Shown: piece by piece, positions 27,160-36,832 of the stretch
Layout: every line of letters begins with the position of its first letter
How positions within the stretch are numbered: the first letter of the stretch is position 1
NCBI RefSeq assembly: GCF_013911085.1
Contig: NZ_JACERN010000006.1
Location: forward strand, 1 to 64,000
Reading direction: 5' to 3'
From: Aquitalea aquatica
GTDB lineage: Bacteria > Pseudomonadota > Gammaproteobacteria > Burkholderiales > Chromobacteriaceae
Length of the DNA stretch: 64,000 bases
The notes under the pieces: model-generated
The model's database searches: none
Told to the model about the DNA's origin: nothing
What the model saw: the letters and a program-made list of their open reading frames with translations, nothing else
Translations under genes and position numbers: made by a program

Positions 27160-28818
27160 ATGTACCGTTATGATGAAGTCGACCACCGCATTGTGCGCGA
27201 GCGTGTCGAGCAGTTTCGTGATCAGACTCAGCGTTTTCTGGCGGGTCAGCTGTCCGAAGATGAATTCCGCCCGCTGCGGCTGATGAATGGCCTTTATGTA
27301 CAGCGCCACGCTCCCATGCTGCGCGTGGCCATTCCCTATGGGCATCTGGCGAGCCGCCAACTGCGCAAGCTGGCGCACATCGCCCGCCAGTACGATAAAA
27401 GCTATGCCCACCTGACCACGCGGCAGAATATCCAGTTCAACTGGCCGGAACTGGCGCGGGTACCGGATATTCTGGCCGAACTGGCCGAAGTGGAAATGCA
27501 TGCCATCCAGACCTCTGGCAACTGTGTGCGCAATACCACTACCGACGCCTTCGCCGGCGTCGCACAGGACGAATTGCTGGACCCACGCGCCTACTGCGAA
27601 ATCATTCGCCAGTGGAGCACCCTGCATCCGGAGTTCGCTTTCCTGCCACGCAAGTTCAAGATTGCCGTTTCCGGCAGCGTGGAAGACCGCGCGGCCACCC
27701 AGGTGCACGATATCGGCCTGCATGTGGTGCGCAACGAGGCCGGTGAAGTGGGCTTCAAAGTGATTGTTGGTGGTGGTCTGGGCCGTACGCCGATTGTTGG
27801 TGAAGTGGTCAAATCCTTCCTGCCTACTCGCCACTTGCTGACCTACCTGGATGCCGTGTTGCGGGTGTACAACCGCTTTGGCCGACGCGACAACAAATAC
27901 AAGGCGCGCATCAAGATCCTGGTCAAGGCCATGACGGTGGAGGCCTTTGCCGCCAAGGTGGAAGACGAATGGCTACATCTGAAGAATGGTCCGTCCACCC
28001 TGCGTGATGTCGATGTCGCACACTATGCCGCCTTCTTCATCGACCCAGACTATGAACAGCTGTCCGCTAATCCGCCAGAATTCAGCAGCAAGCTGGCTGA
28101 AGAACCGGCCTTTGCTCGCTGGGTTGAGCGCAATACCCGTCTGCACAAGCGTGCCGGCTATCGCTCAGTTGTACTGTCGCTGAAGAAAACCGGCGTGCCG
28201 CCGGGTGATATCAGTGCCGAGCAAATGGACGCAGCTGCCGACTGGGCCGACCGTTTCGGTTATGGCGAACTGCGGGTAGCCCATGAACAAAACCTGATTC
28301 TGCCGGATGTGCGCGAGCGCGACCTGTATGAGGTTTGGCAACTGGCCAAGAGCCAGGGTTTTGCCACGCCGAACATCGGCCTGCTCACTGACATCATCTG
28401 CTGCCCGGGTGGTGACTTCTGCAGCCTGGCCAATGCGCGCTCGATTCCGGTGGCGGAAGCCATCCAGACGCGCTTCGAGGACCTGGATTACCTGTTTGAT
28501 CTGGGTGATATCGACTGCAATTTCTCCGGTTGCATGAATGCTTGTGGTCATCATCACATCGGCAATATCGGCATTCTGGGCGTCGATAAAAATGGCGAGG
28601 AGTGGTACCAGATCACTCTCGGTGGCAGTCAGGGCAGCCACACCACCATCGGCAAGGTGATTGGTCCTTCGTTTGCCCAGGCCGATGTGCCCTTGGCTTT
28701 CGAAAAAATCATGACCGTGTATCTGGAGCAGCGCGCTACCGGCGAGCGCTTTATCGAAACCGTACGCCGCATTGGCCTCGACCCCTTCAAGGAACGCGTT
28801 TATGCAAAGCATCATTAA
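27160..28818 (+). CDS. cysI: sulfite reductase hemoprotein CysI
   Basis: Siroheme/4Fe-4S enzyme that reduces sulfite to sulfide by six electrons. The 552-residue protein has two ferredoxin-like and two catalytic half-domains and the cluster ligands Cys415, Cys421, Cys458 and Cys462 in the pattern C-x5-C and C-x3-C (CCPGGDFC and CNFSGCMNAC). The sequence type is the nitrite/sulfite reductase family found in betaproteobacteria beside cysH and a DUF934 gene; no separate CysJ flavoprotein is nearby, so the electron donor may be ferredoxin or unknown. Confidence 0.93.
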   Translation: MYRYDEVDHRIVRERVEQFRDQTQRFLAGQLSEDEFRPLRLMNGLYVQRHAPMLRVAIPYGHLASRQLRKLAHIARQYDKSYAHLTTRQNIQFNWPELARVPDILAELAEVEMHAIQTSGNCVRNTTTDAFAGVAQDELLDPRAYCEIIRQWSTLHPEFAFLPRKFKIAVSGSVEDRAATQVHDIGLHVVRNEAGEVGFKVIVGGGLGRTPIVGEVVKSFLPTRHLLTYLDAVLRVYNRFGRRDNKYKARIKILVKAMTVEAFAAKVEDEWLHLKNGPSTLRDVDVAHYAAFFIDPDYEQLSANPPEFSSKLAEEPAFARWVERNTRLHKRAGYRSVVLSLKKTGVPPGDISAEQMDAAADWADRFGYGELRVAHEQNLILPDVRERDLYEVWQLAKSQGFATPNIGLLTDIICCPGGDFCSLANARSIPVAEAIQTRFEDLDYLFDLGDIDCNFSGCMNACGHHHIGNIGILGVDKNGEEWYQITLGGSQGSHTTIGKVIGPSFAQADVPLAFEKIMTVYLEQRATGERFIETVRRIGLDPFKERVYAKHH

Positions 28819-29314
28819 AGACGGACAGATTGTTCAGGATAGCTGGCAAATCCTGCGTGCCGATGCCGAAGGGCAGTATCCCGCGGTAGCAGCCGACGTC
28901 GACGTGATTGTTCCGCTGGCGCAATGGCTGGCTGACAAGGCCGTCTGGCAAGCTCGTTCGGGCAAGACTGCGGTCTGGCTGTCTCCTGCGGATGACCCGC
29001 AGCTGCTGGCGGCCGACCTGGCTGCATTGCCGCTGGTAGCCGTAGATTTTCCGGCGTTTACCGATGGTCGCGGTTACAGTCTGGGGCGACTGTTGCGCGA
29101 ACGATACAGCTATGCCGGTGAGTTAAGAGCTCTGGGCGACGTGTGGGTGGATTTGCTGCACTATCTCTGGCAGGTTGGCTTCAATGCCTTTGAAATCAAG
29201 GATGGCAAAGCGATTGATACGGCACTGTCCGGATATGACACCTTCACGGAACGCTACCAGTCTACCCATCGTGAACCGGTTCCCCTGTTTCGTCGCCGTG
29301 TAACATCGCTGTGA
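28802..29314 (+). CDS. DUF934 protein, sulfate-assimilation associated
   Basis: A 170-residue cytoplasmic protein of the DUF934 family, which is nearly always found directly after cysI in proteobacteria. The start (MQSIIKDGQIVQDSW) overlaps the end of cysI by 17 bases, which shows translational coupling. Conserved parts are DGRGYSLGRLLRERY near 92-106 and FNAFEIKDG near 135. It has no cofactor motif I can see. A role as an accessory or electron-transfer adaptor for the sulfite reductase is inference from synteny only. Confidence 0.87.
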   Translation: MQSIIKDGQIVQDSWQILRADAEGQYPAVAADVDVIVPLAQWLADKAVWQARSGKTAVWLSPADDPQLLAADLAALPLVAVDFPAFTDGRGYSLGRLLRERYSYAGELRALGDVWVDLLHYLWQVGFNAFEIKDGKAIDTALSGYDTFTERYQSTHREPVPLFRRRVTSL

Positions 29315-29406
29315 TAGTGTCGTGTGAATGATACAGAAGTGCTGAGTTTGGCCTGAATTTTGATGCTTTTTTGCAACATTTTGTCAGTGGCGGCCGTCGC
29401 GCTGTG

Positions 29407-29435
29407 TTGACACCGGGTGGACGCATTTCTATAGT
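29407..29435 (+). promoter_or_regulatory. strong sigma-70 promoter of the OmpA/RmpM gene
   Basis: TTGACA (29407-29412), exactly 17 bases, TATAGT (29430-29435). Predicted start near 29442, leaving a leader of about 110 bases before the ATG at 29553. Confidence 0.78.
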
Positions 29436-29552
29436 GCCCGTTAACTGCATAAACACAGTTTGGCGCTTACCCTGTTGTTTGCAGTAGAATTGTCCGCGTG
29501 GTGTTTGCGTCAACCGCATCAATACCGATTCATAGATAAAAGAGGGAATAAT

Positions 29553-30230
29553 ATGACTAAACAGCTGAAACTGAGCGCCCTGGTTGCTGCTCTGCTGGTT
29601 TCTGCTAGCGCGTTCGCAGCTAAGCCGGGCTACACCGTAGATCAAACCACTGATGCCGTTTCCCGTAACAACTACGGCGAATGCTGGCACACCACCTACT
29701 TCGACAAGGCCAAGGATGGTCTGGTTGAGTGTGGCGATCGCGAAGCTGCTAAGCCGGTTGCTCCGGTAGCGCAAGCTCCGAAGGCTGCTCCGGTTTCCGT
29801 GAAGGAACACGTAACCCTGTCCGCCAAGGTTCTGTTCAACTTCGACAAGGCTACCCTGCGTGCTGATGCCAAGAACGAACTGGATCCGCTGGTTGCCAAG
29901 CTGAAGGCTCACGCTGGTCAAGGTGTTCTGAACGGTGTTGAAATTGACGGTTATACCGACTTCATGGGTACCGACAAGTACAACAACGCTCTGTCCCAGA
30001 AGCGTGCTGATGCTGTTAAGGAATACTTCGTAAACGCCGGTGTACCGGCTGAGAAGGTTGCTGCAGTTGGCAAGGGCAAAGCTGATGCCAAGATGACCGA
30101 CGAGTGCAAGTCCAAGTTCCCGAAGTATGCCAAGAACAAGAAGCAAAATGCTGAAATCAAGGCCTGCATCGAGCCGGATCGTCGTGTTGACGTAGTGATC
30201 GACGCCGTTAAGGTTACCACCCAGCAGTAA
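29553..30230 (+). CDS. OmpA-family outer membrane protein, RmpM-like
   Basis: A 225-residue exported protein: signal peptide cut after AFA (about residue 22), a short N-terminal region with NNYGECWHTTYFDK and VECGD, a Pro/Ala hinge (EAAKPVAPVAQAPKAAP), and a C-terminal OmpA domain (about 90-220) with peptidoglycan-binding residues in NALSQKRADAVKEYF. The N-terminal motif closely resembles neisserial RmpM (class 4 protein), which lacks a barrel and ties porins to the murein. A long frame upstream (from 29460) is rejected because the ATG at 29553 directly begins the signal peptide after AGAGGGA. Promoter and terminator suggest high expression. Confidence 0.9.
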   Translation: MTKQLKLSALVAALLVSASAFAAKPGYTVDQTTDAVSRNNYGECWHTTYFDKAKDGLVECGDREAAKPVAPVAQAPKAAPVSVKEHVTLSAKVLFNFDKATLRADAKNELDPLVAKLKAHAGQGVLNGVEIDGYTDFMGTDKYNNALSQKRADAVKEYFVNAGVPAEKVAAVGKGKADAKMTDECKSKFPKYAKNKKQNAEIKACIEPDRRVDVVIDAVKVTTQQ

Positions 30231-30248
30231 TCTGCTACGGTAGACCTG

Positions 30249-30276
30249 AAAAGCCCCACATCTGTGGGGCTTTTTT
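30249..30276 (+). terminator. Rho-independent terminator of the RmpM-like gene
   Basis: Stem AAAAGCCCCACA / TGTGGGGCTTTT with a two-base loop region and six T, 18 bases after the stop. Confidence 0.92.
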
Positions 30277-30359
30277 GTTTTGCTCGTCTTCTGCACTTGG
30301 CTGGACGCTGCGCGGTACCCACGGCTACAATCGTAGGTTTTCAGGATGCTAGGCCGCAC

Positions 30360-31295
30360 ATGCAGGTATTTCTAGGAGACCCGCGGCGCTTTGGGCTCGC
30401 TGGCTGCGCCTTGACCATCGGCAATTTCGATGGTGTGCATCTGGGCCACCAGCACATGCTGCAGCGACTCAAGGACGAGGCCAAGGCCCGTTCCTTGCCC
30501 ACTGCGCTACTGACGTTCGAACCACACCCGCGTGAGTTTTTTACCCGTAGCAATCCACCGGCCAGGCTGTCCACCTTGCGCGACAAGTTTGCCTTTCTGC
30601 GCGAACTGGGCCTGCTGGATTACGTGTTTGTCTTTCGTTTTAACCAGCGTTTTTCTGGAATGAGCGCAGAAGCATTTATCCATGATGTGCTGGTACGCGA
30701 TCTGAAAACCCGCTATCTGCTGATCGGTGACGATTTCCAGTTCGGTGCTGCGCGCAAGGGTAATTTCGATTTGTTGTCCGCCTGTCCGGATTTTGTTACC
30801 GAGGCCATGCCGTCGGTACTCGTTCAGGGGGAGCGCGCCTCCAGTACGCTGGTGAGAGAGCGGCTGGCGCTGGGTGACCTGGATGCGGCCAATGCCCTGC
30901 TGGGGCGCTGCTATCAGCTGTCTGGCAAGGTGATGCATGGGCAGAAACTGGGGCGAACCATCGGTTTCCCCACCATCAATGTCCATCTGCCACATTTGAA
31001 GCCGGCCTTGCAGGGCGTGTTTGTGGTAGTAGTAGAAACCCCCTTTGGCCGCAAGGGTGGTGTGGCCAGCCTGGGGCTGAACCCAACGGTCAGCACCAGC
31101 AGCGACTACAAACTGGAAGCACATCTGTTTGATTTCTCTGGCGATCTGTATGGCCAGCGTGTCACGGTACGCTTCCTGAAGAAACTGCGCGATGAAGAGC
31201 GCTATGATAATTTGCCGGCATTGGTAGCACAGATCGAACGCGATGCTGCCAGTGCCCATACCTATTTGACCAGTTTGCAGCGAGAGCAGGCATGA
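30360..31295 (+). CDS. ribF: bifunctional riboflavin kinase/FAD synthetase RibF
   Basis: Makes FMN from riboflavin and then FAD. The 311-residue protein has the nucleotidyltransferase half ([16 protein letters not shown], 19-34, with the HLGH motif) and the C-terminal flavokinase half ([11 protein letters not shown] near 200 and [10 protein letters not shown] near 235). The ATG at 30360 gives the family N-terminus MQVFLGDPR; a 32-residue extension overlaps the preceding terminator and is excluded. It overlaps ileS by four bases (ATGA), beginning the ribF-ileS-lspA-ispH operon. Confidence 0.95.
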   Translation: MQVFLGDPRRFGLAGCALTIGNFDGVHLGHQHMLQRLKDEAKARSLPTALLTFEPHPREFFTRSNPPARLSTLRDKFAFLRELGLLDYVFVFRFNQRFSGMSAEAFIHDVLVRDLKTRYLLIGDDFQFGAARKGNFDLLSACPDFVTEAMPSVLVQGERASSTLVRERLALGDLDAANALLGRCYQLSGKVMHGQKLGRTIGFPTINVHLPHLKPALQGVFVVVVETPFGRKGGVASLGLNPTVSTSSDYKLEAHLFDFSGDLYGQRVTVRFLKKLRDEERYDNLPALVAQIERDAASAHTYLTSLQREQA

Positions 31296-34078
31296 GCATC
31301 GATTACCGTAAAACCGTCAACCTGCTGGATACCCCGTTCGCCATGCGAGGGGATCTGGCCAAGCGCGAACCTGCCTGGGTCAAGCGCTGGCAGGAACAGA
31401 AGCGCTACGACAAGGTGCGTAAGCTGTCTGCTGGCCGTCCCAAATTCATCCTGCATGATGGCCCGCCGTATGCCAATGGCGATATCCATATCGGCCATGC
31501 CGTCAACAAGGTGCTGAAGGACATCATTGTCCGCTCCAAGACTCTGGCCGGCTTTGATGCCCCCTACGTGCCGGGCTGGGATTGTCATGGCCTGCCCATC
31601 GAGCTGATGGTGGAAAAGCTGCACGGCAAAGCGATTCCGGCGGCCAAGTTCCGCGAGCTGTGTCGAGAATATGCCAAGGAGCAGATTGCCCGTCAGAAAA
31701 AGGACTTCATCCGTCTGGGCGTGCTGGGTGATTGGGACAATCCCTATCTCACCATGGACTTCAAAACCGAAGCCGACATCGTGCGCACATTGGGCACGAT
31801 CTACAGCAATGGCTATCTGTTCAAGGGTGAGAAGCCGGTGCACTGGTGTATCGAGTGCGGCTCGGCACTGGCCGAGGCCGAAGTCGAATACGAAGACAAG
31901 AACTCCCCGGCTATTGATGTTGGTTTCAAGGTGCTGGACAGCGACAAGCTGGCAGCAGCGTTTGGCTTGACCGAACAGCAGGTGAGCGATGCCCGTGCGG
32001 TCATCTGGACCACCACGCCCTGGACCCTGCCGGCCAACCAGGCGGTGGCGGTGAGCGCCACGCTGACTTACCAGTTGATCGACACCCCCAAGGGCAAGCT
32101 GATCCTGGTGAAGGAGCTGGCCGAGTCGGCCCTGCAGCGCTATGGTTTTGCCGAAACCGTCGTCCTAGGTGAAACCACTGGTGCGCAACTGGACATGATC
32201 CAGCTGCAACACCCGTTCTATGCACGCAGCGTACCGCTGATCTGCGGCGACCACGTTACCACCGACGCGGGTACTGGTCTGGTGCACACTGCGCCGGCGC
32301 ACGGTCTGGAAGACTTCCAGGTGGGGCAGCAATATGGCCTGCCCATCGATAATCCGGTCGCCGACGATGGCCGCTACAAATCCACCACCGAACTGTTTGC
32401 TGGTCTGACCGTATGGGAAGCCAACCCCAAGGTCATCGAGACGCTGGAGCAACATGGCTCCCTGATTCATCAGGCGCGCCTGCTGCACAGCTACCCGCAC
32501 TGCTGGCGTCACAAGACCCCGATCATTTTCCGTGCGACAGCCCAATGGTTCATCGGCATGGACAAGGCCGGCCAGGATGGCGTGGCGCTGCGTGAGCGTG
32601 CCAAGAGCGCAGTCGATGCCACCGAATTCTTCCCGGCCTGGGGGCGTGCCCGTCTGGAAGCCATGATTGGCAATCGTCCTGACTGGTGTGTCTCGCGCCA
32701 GCGTAACTGGGGCGTGCCGATGACCTTCTTCGTGCACAAGGAAAGCGGTGAGCTGCATCCGCGTTCGCTGGCTTTGCTGGAAGAAGTGGCGCTGCGCATC
32801 GAACAGCAGGGTATCGAAGCCTGGTTCAGCCTGGATGCACGTGAACTGCTGGGTGACGAGGCCGAACAGTATCGCAAGCTTTCCGACACGCTGGACGTGT
32901 GGTTCGATTCCGGCTCCACCCACTTTGCCGTGCTCAAGCAGCGTGCCGAGCTGGCCTGGCCGGCCGACCTGTATCTGGAAGGCAGCGATCAGCATCGTGG
33001 CTGGTTCCAGTCCTCCTTGCTCACTGGCTGCGCCACCATTGGCCGCGCACCGTACAAGCAATTGCTGACCCATGGTTTTGTAGTGGATGGCAAGGGCCTG
33101 AAAATGTCCAAGTCCAAGGGCAATGTGGTGGCCCCGCAGAAGGTGAATGACAGCCTGGGCGCCGACATCCTGCGCCTGTGGGTGGCATCGACTGATTACT
33201 CTGGCGAACTGGCCATTTCCGACGAAATTCTCAAGCGGGTGACCGAGAGCTACCGTCGTCTGCGCAATACCCTGCGTTTCCTGCTGGCCAACCTGTCGGA
33301 TTTCGATCCGCTGGACAATGCCGTGCCGTTTGGCGAGATGCTGGAACTGGATCAGTACGCCTTGCTGATGGCGCGCCAGGTGCAGGAGCGGGTAGCGGGT
33401 GAGCTGTACACCCGTTATGCCTTTCACCATGCGATGCAGGAAGTGGTTAACTATTGCTCGGAAGATCTGGGCGCCTTCTACCTCGACATCATCAAGGATC
33501 GTCTGTACACCACCCAGGCCGACAGCCGTGCCCGTCGTAGCGCCCAGACCGCCTTGTACCACCTCAGCCGCAGCCTGCTGCTGCTGATCGCACCGGTGCT
33601 GTGCTTTACCGCTGATGAAGCGTGGGAAGTACTGACCAAGAGCGAGGAAGAATCCACGCTCTTCCATACCTGGCACGAGTTCCCGGCCCTTAGCAGCGCC
33701 AGTGAGCAAGCCTTGCAGCAGAAGTGGGATGCCATCCGCAGCTTGCGCGCCCAGGTCAACAAGCAGATTGAAGAGTTGCGCAGTGCTGATCAACTGGGTT
33801 CCTCACTGCAGGCTGAGCTTGATATCGAAGCTGCGGGTGATCTGTATCAGCAACTGGCCAGCTTGGGCGATGACCTGAAGTTTGTACTGATTGTCTCGGC
33901 TGCACGAGTCAAGGAAGCAGATGAAACCCGCATCACGGTAACACCGTCCACCTATCAGAAATGTGAGCGTTGCTGGCACTATCGTGCCGATGTCGGGTCA
34001 CACGCTGGTCATGGCGCGGTGTGTGGACGCTGCGTGGACAATATCGATGGCAAGGGCGAAAGTCGGGCTCACGCCTGA
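31292..34078 (+). CDS. ileS: isoleucyl-tRNA synthetase IleS
   Basis: Class I synthetase that charges tRNA-Ile, 928 residues. The HIGH motif lies at 66-69 ([11 protein letters not shown]), the KMSKS motif at 604-608, the editing domain between about 200 and 400 ([19 protein letters not shown] is the conserved editing segment), and a C-terminal zinc finger [10 protein letters not shown]...CGRC near 895-920. Start ATG overlaps the ribF stop. In this operon it is followed by lspA after a 64-base gap. Confidence 0.98.
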   Translation: MSIDYRKTVNLLDTPFAMRGDLAKREPAWVKRWQEQKRYDKVRKLSAGRPKFILHDGPPYANGDIHIGHAVNKVLKDIIVRSKTLAGFDAPYVPGWDCHGLPIELMVEKLHGKAIPAAKFRELCREYAKEQIARQKKDFIRLGVLGDWDNPYLTMDFKTEADIVRTLGTIYSNGYLFKGEKPVHWCIECGSALAEAEVEYEDKNSPAIDVGFKVLDSDKLAAAFGLTEQQVSDARAVIWTTTPWTLPANQAVAVSATLTYQLIDTPKGKLILVKELAESALQRYGFAETVVLGETTGAQLDMIQLQHPFYARSVPLICGDHVTTDAGTGLVHTAPAHGLEDFQVGQQYGLPIDNPVADDGRYKSTTELFAGLTVWEANPKVIETLEQHGSLIHQARLLHSYPHCWRHKTPIIFRATAQWFIGMDKAGQDGVALRERAKSAVDATEFFPAWGRARLEAMIGNRPDWCVSRQRNWGVPMTFFVHKESGELHPRSLALLEEVALRIEQQGIEAWFSLDARELLGDEAEQYRKLSDTLDVWFDSGSTHFAVLKQRAELAWPADLYLEGSDQHRGWFQSSLLTGCATIGRAPYKQLLTHGFVVDGKGLKMSKSKGNVVAPQKVNDSLGADILRLWVASTDYSGELAISDEILKRVTESYRRLRNTLRFLLANLSDFDPLDNAVPFGEMLELDQYALLMARQVQERVAGELYTRYAFHHAMQEVVNYCSEDLGAFYLDIIKDRLYTTQADSRARRSAQTALYHLSRSLLLLIAPVLCFTADEAWEVLTKSEEESTLFHTWHEFPALSSASEQALQQKWDAIRSLRAQVNKQIEELRSADQLGSSLQAELDIEAAGDLYQQLASLGDDLKFVLIVSAARVKEADETRITVTPSTYQKCERCWHYRADVGSHAGHGAVCGRCVDNIDGKGESRAHA

Positions 34079-34142
34079 CCTAGCCTGAGCCGGCTCCCGG
34101 GTTACTGCCCGGGAGCGTCCTAGCGGCAAGGGATGTAATGCA

Positions 34143-34646
34143 ATGGAATCCGTAATGAGTGCGCCTCACGCCAAAAGCTGGCCCAAGTGGATGGGGCTGG
34201 CACTGCTGGTCATCGTGCTGGACCAGTTGTCCAAGATCTATTTCAACAACCAGTATCAGTTTGGTGAAATGCGGGATGTCATTCCCGGCTATTTCAGCTT
34301 TACCCTGATCTACAACCCAGGTGCCGCCTTCAGCTTTCTGCGTGATGCCGGCGGCTGGCAGAAGTATTTGTTCACCCTGCTGGCGTTGAGCGTGTCCGGT
34401 TATCTGGGCTGGAACATCATCAAGGGGCGTTTTACCAGCCTGATGAATATCGCAGCCAGCTTCATCATCGGTGGTGCCATCGGCAATGTGATCGACCGCC
34501 TAGCCTATGGCCATGTGGTGGATTTCATCCTGGTGCATTACCAGCACAGCTGGTACTACCCGGCCTTCAATCTGGCTGACTCTTTCATCTGTGTTGGTGC
34601 CGTGCTGATGGTGCTGGACAGCATGAAACAGCCTAAATCTGCCTGA
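34143..34646 (+). CDS. lspA: lipoprotein signal peptidase LspA
   Basis: Inner-membrane aspartyl protease (signal peptidase II) that cleaves lipoprotein signal peptides after lipidation. The 167-residue protein has four membrane segments and the catalytic Asp pair: Asp118 in NVIDRLAYG and Asp146 in NLADSFI, and the conserved YNPGAAFSFL near 57-66. An AAGGGA ribosome-binding site supports the ATG at 34143; ATG 34155 is an alternative. The BamC and small Ala-rich lipoproteins in this window are among its substrates. Confidence 0.96.
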   Translation: MESVMSAPHAKSWPKWMGLALLVIVLDQLSKIYFNNQYQFGEMRDVIPGYFSFTLIYNPGAAFSFLRDAGGWQKYLFTLLALSVSGYLGWNIIKGRFTSLMNIAASFIIGGAIGNVIDRLAYGHVVDFILVHYQHSWYYPAFNLADSFICVGAVLMVLDSMKQPKSA

Positions 34647-34698
34647 TACCTGTTTTGCACCGTCGCCGCTGGCGGCGGTCTTTCTGTAAGGATTGCTG

Positions 34699-35631
34699 AT
34701 GACGAAGACCATCATGCTGGCCAATCCCCGTGGCTTTTGTGCCGGGGTAGACCGGGCCATCGCCATCGTTGAGCGTGCCATCGAGAAGTTTGGTGCCCCC
34801 ATTTATGTGCGTCACGAGGTGGTGCACAACCGCTTCGTGGTGGAAAACCTGCGTGCCAAGGGCGCGGTATTCATTGAAGAGCTGAAGGATGTGCCGGCAG
34901 GCAGCACCCTGGTGTATTCGGCCCATGGTGTACCACTGTCAGTGCGGGCCGAGGCCGAGGCCTTGGGGCTGCAAGTATTCGATGCCACCTGTCCGCTGGT
35001 GACCAAGGTGCATGTCGAGGTGAAACGCATGCATCAGGCGGCAATGGAAATCGTGATGATCGGCCATGCGGGCCACCCAGAGGTTGAGGGCACCATGGGG
35101 CAGGTAGATGGCGGCATGTATCTGGTGGAAAACGTTGTCGATGTTACCCGTTTGCAGGTTCGAAACCCCGAGGCATTGTCCTATGTCAGCCAGACCACGC
35201 TGTCCGTGGATGAGACCCGCGATATCATTACCGCGCTGAAGGCACGATTCCCCGGCATCACCAGTCCGAAGAAGGATGATATCTGCTATGCCACGCAGAA
35301 TCGTCAGGATGCGGTCAAGGTATTGGCCAATGAGTGCGATATCGTGATCGTGGTAGGCTCGCCCAACAGCTCCAATTCCAATCGCCTGCGTGAGGTTGCG
35401 GCACTGAAGGGAGTTGATGCGTATATGGTCGACAATGCCAGCCTGCTGCAGGAAGCCTGGTTTACCGGCAAGCAGCGTGTGGGTGTGACTGCTGGAGCCA
35501 GTGCGCCTGAAGTGCTGGTACAGGCTGTCATCGATCAGATCAGGCAGTATGGTGCCGAAGAGATTTCTGAACTGGATGGTGTGGAAGAGTCGACAGTGTT
35601 TGCTTTGCCGGCTGGGCTGCGCGACAAATAG
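34699..35631 (+). CDS. ispH: 4-hydroxy-3-methylbut-2-enyl diphosphate reductase IspH
   Basis: Last enzyme of the MEP isoprenoid pathway, yielding isopentenyl and dimethylallyl diphosphate. The 310-residue protein has the three Fe-S cysteines Cys14 (PRGFCAGVD), Cys98 (DATCPLVTK) and Cys196 (DDICYAT), plus the substrate loop SSNSNRL. The ATG at 34699 is 6 bases after AAGGA; a TTG at 34693 is too close. Last gene of the ribF-ileS-lspA-ispH operon; the fkpB gene that often lies between lspA and ispH is absent. Confidence 0.96.
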   Translation: MTKTIMLANPRGFCAGVDRAIAIVERAIEKFGAPIYVRHEVVHNRFVVENLRAKGAVFIEELKDVPAGSTLVYSAHGVPLSVRAEAEALGLQVFDATCPLVTKVHVEVKRMHQAAMEIVMIGHAGHPEVEGTMGQVDGGMYLVENVVDVTRLQVRNPEALSYVSQTTLSVDETRDIITALKARFPGITSPKKDDICYATQNRQDAVKVLANECDIVIVVGSPNSSNSNRLREVAALKGVDAYMVDNASLLQEAWFTGKQRVGVTAGASAPEVLVQAVIDQIRQYGAEEISELDGVEESTVFALPAGLRDK

Positions 35632-35650
35632 CGGTTTTTGCCAACTCAGA

Positions 35651-35684
35651 AAAAGGCCCTGCCATTATGGCAGGGCCTTTTTTT
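35651..35684 (+). terminator. Rho-independent terminator after ispH
   Basis: Stem AAAAGGCCCTGCCA / TGGCAGGGCCTTTT with a 3-base loop and seven T, ending 20 bases before the end of the convergent IclR gene. Confidence 0.93.
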
Positions 35685-35703
35685 ATTGCTTAGTTGGCTG
35701 TAT

Positions 35704-36546
35704 TTAGCTGCTCTTTCTGGGCTTGCCGCCATAGCGATGGGTTATTTCACTGGCGGCCTGCATGATCAACGAGCCCAGATGAGTGATGCGCTCATCCGGG
35801 ATGCGCGATTTGGGGCCAGACACTGAGATGGCGGCGAATGCCTGACCGCTTTCGTCATAGATGCAGCTGGCTACACAGCGCAGACCCAGCGCATGTTCAC
35901 CATCATCAAAAGCAAAGCCTTGTTGCTGAATCCGTAGTAGCTGCTCTTTCAGCTGGGTGGGGGTGGTGATGGTGTGCTCGGTGTAATGCGGTAAGCCGGT
36001 TTTTTGCAGGATACGGTTCAAGTGTTCCGCATCCTGGGCGGCCAGAAACGCCTTGCCAGCAGCAGAAGCATGTAAGGGCAGCCGGCCGCCAATCGGGGCG
36101 AGCATGCGCATCAGCTCGCGGCATTGCACTTGTCCGACCACCACGCTTTGCCAGGCATCGGTATCGAATACCACCAGATTGCTGGTTTCGCCTGCGGCCT
36201 CCATGGTGCGGCGCAATACCGGCATGGCGAGTGTCGATAAATCGCGGCTGCCAAGAAAGCCGCTGCCTACGGTAAAGGCGCGCACGCCTATGCTCCATAG
36301 TCCCAGATCACCAGTCTGCTGCACAAAACCCATTTGCTGCATGGTGCTGAGCAGGCGATGCGTGGTGGAGTTGGGCAGGCCTACCTGCATGGAGAGGTCG
36401 GTCAACATGATGCCAGCTGGCGCTTCGGCAATCCGCTCCAGCAATACCAAGCCTCGGGTCAGTGATTGAACCTGGCCTGTGCTAGCGCTTCCGTTTTCTG
36501 CTCGTTTACGAGTGGGAGTACGCGGGGGGCTGTCTGCTTTGGCCAT
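35704..36546 (-). CDS. IclR-family regulator (AllR-like) of the glyoxylate/purine genes
   Basis: A 280-residue IclR-family regulator: winged helix-turn-helix at about 28-95 (VQSLTRGLVLLERIAEAPAGIMLTDLS then SMQVGLPNSTTHRLLSTMQQMGFV) and a C-terminal effector domain (about 105-270, segments MRMLAPIGGRLPLHASAAGKAFL and LGLRCVASCIYDE). Similar E. coli AllR senses glyoxylate and represses gcl and allantoin genes. It is divergent from gcl-hyi-glxR, and a perfect IclR-type palindrome lies in between, supporting a repressor of that operon. Confidence 0.88.
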   Translation of the reverse strand: MAKADSPPRTPTRKRAENGSASTGQVQSLTRGLVLLERIAEAPAGIMLTDLSMQVGLPNSTTHRLLSTMQQMGFVQQTGDLGLWSIGVRAFTVGSGFLGSRDLSTLAMPVLRRTMEAAGETSNLVVFDTDAWQSVVVGQVQCRELMRMLAPIGGRLPLHASAAGKAFLAAQDAEHLNRILQKTGLPHYTEHTITTPTQLKEQLLRIQQQGFAFDDGEHALGLRCVASCIYDESGQAFAAISVSGPKSRIPDERITHLGSLIMQAASEITHRYGGKPRKSS

Positions 36547-36723
36547 ATATCCTCGTGGCGTGGGCGGATGGAGAAGTTCGTTGCGATTTTACGCCTTAGG
36601 TACAGTTGGGTGTAGCTATTACTGATTGCGTGGTGTTTTTTTACGAATTTGGTATCAATTTTCTTTTCTTATATTTTTGCAACAAAATGATTTTAATAGA
36701 TAAAATACAGAAAATCAAAAAAA

Positions 36724-36774
36724 TGGAAATCGTTTCCATTATTTGTTGACTATGTTTCTGTGCTGCGGGATAGT
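36724..36774 (+). promoter_or_regulatory. IclR/AllR-type operator and gcl promoter
   Basis: Operator TGGAAATCGTTTCCA at 36724-36738 (17-bp perfect arms when ATGGAAA/TTTCCAT is counted at 36723-36739), one base off the E. coli IclR/AllR-type consensus TGGAAATNATTTCCA. Seven bases further a promoter TTGACT (36746-36751), 17-base spacer, GATAGT (36769-36774). Confidence 0.75.
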
Positions 36775-36832
36775 TGAAGCCATGCCGGGCCATGACCAAG
36801 GGGGTGAGGCCTGCCTAATTCAGGAGCAATCC

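Noticed and set aside
32165-33793. 542-codon open frame on the minus strand
   Set aside because: It lies wholly within ileS on the opposite strand and has a low-complexity His/Gln-rich composition typical of shadows.
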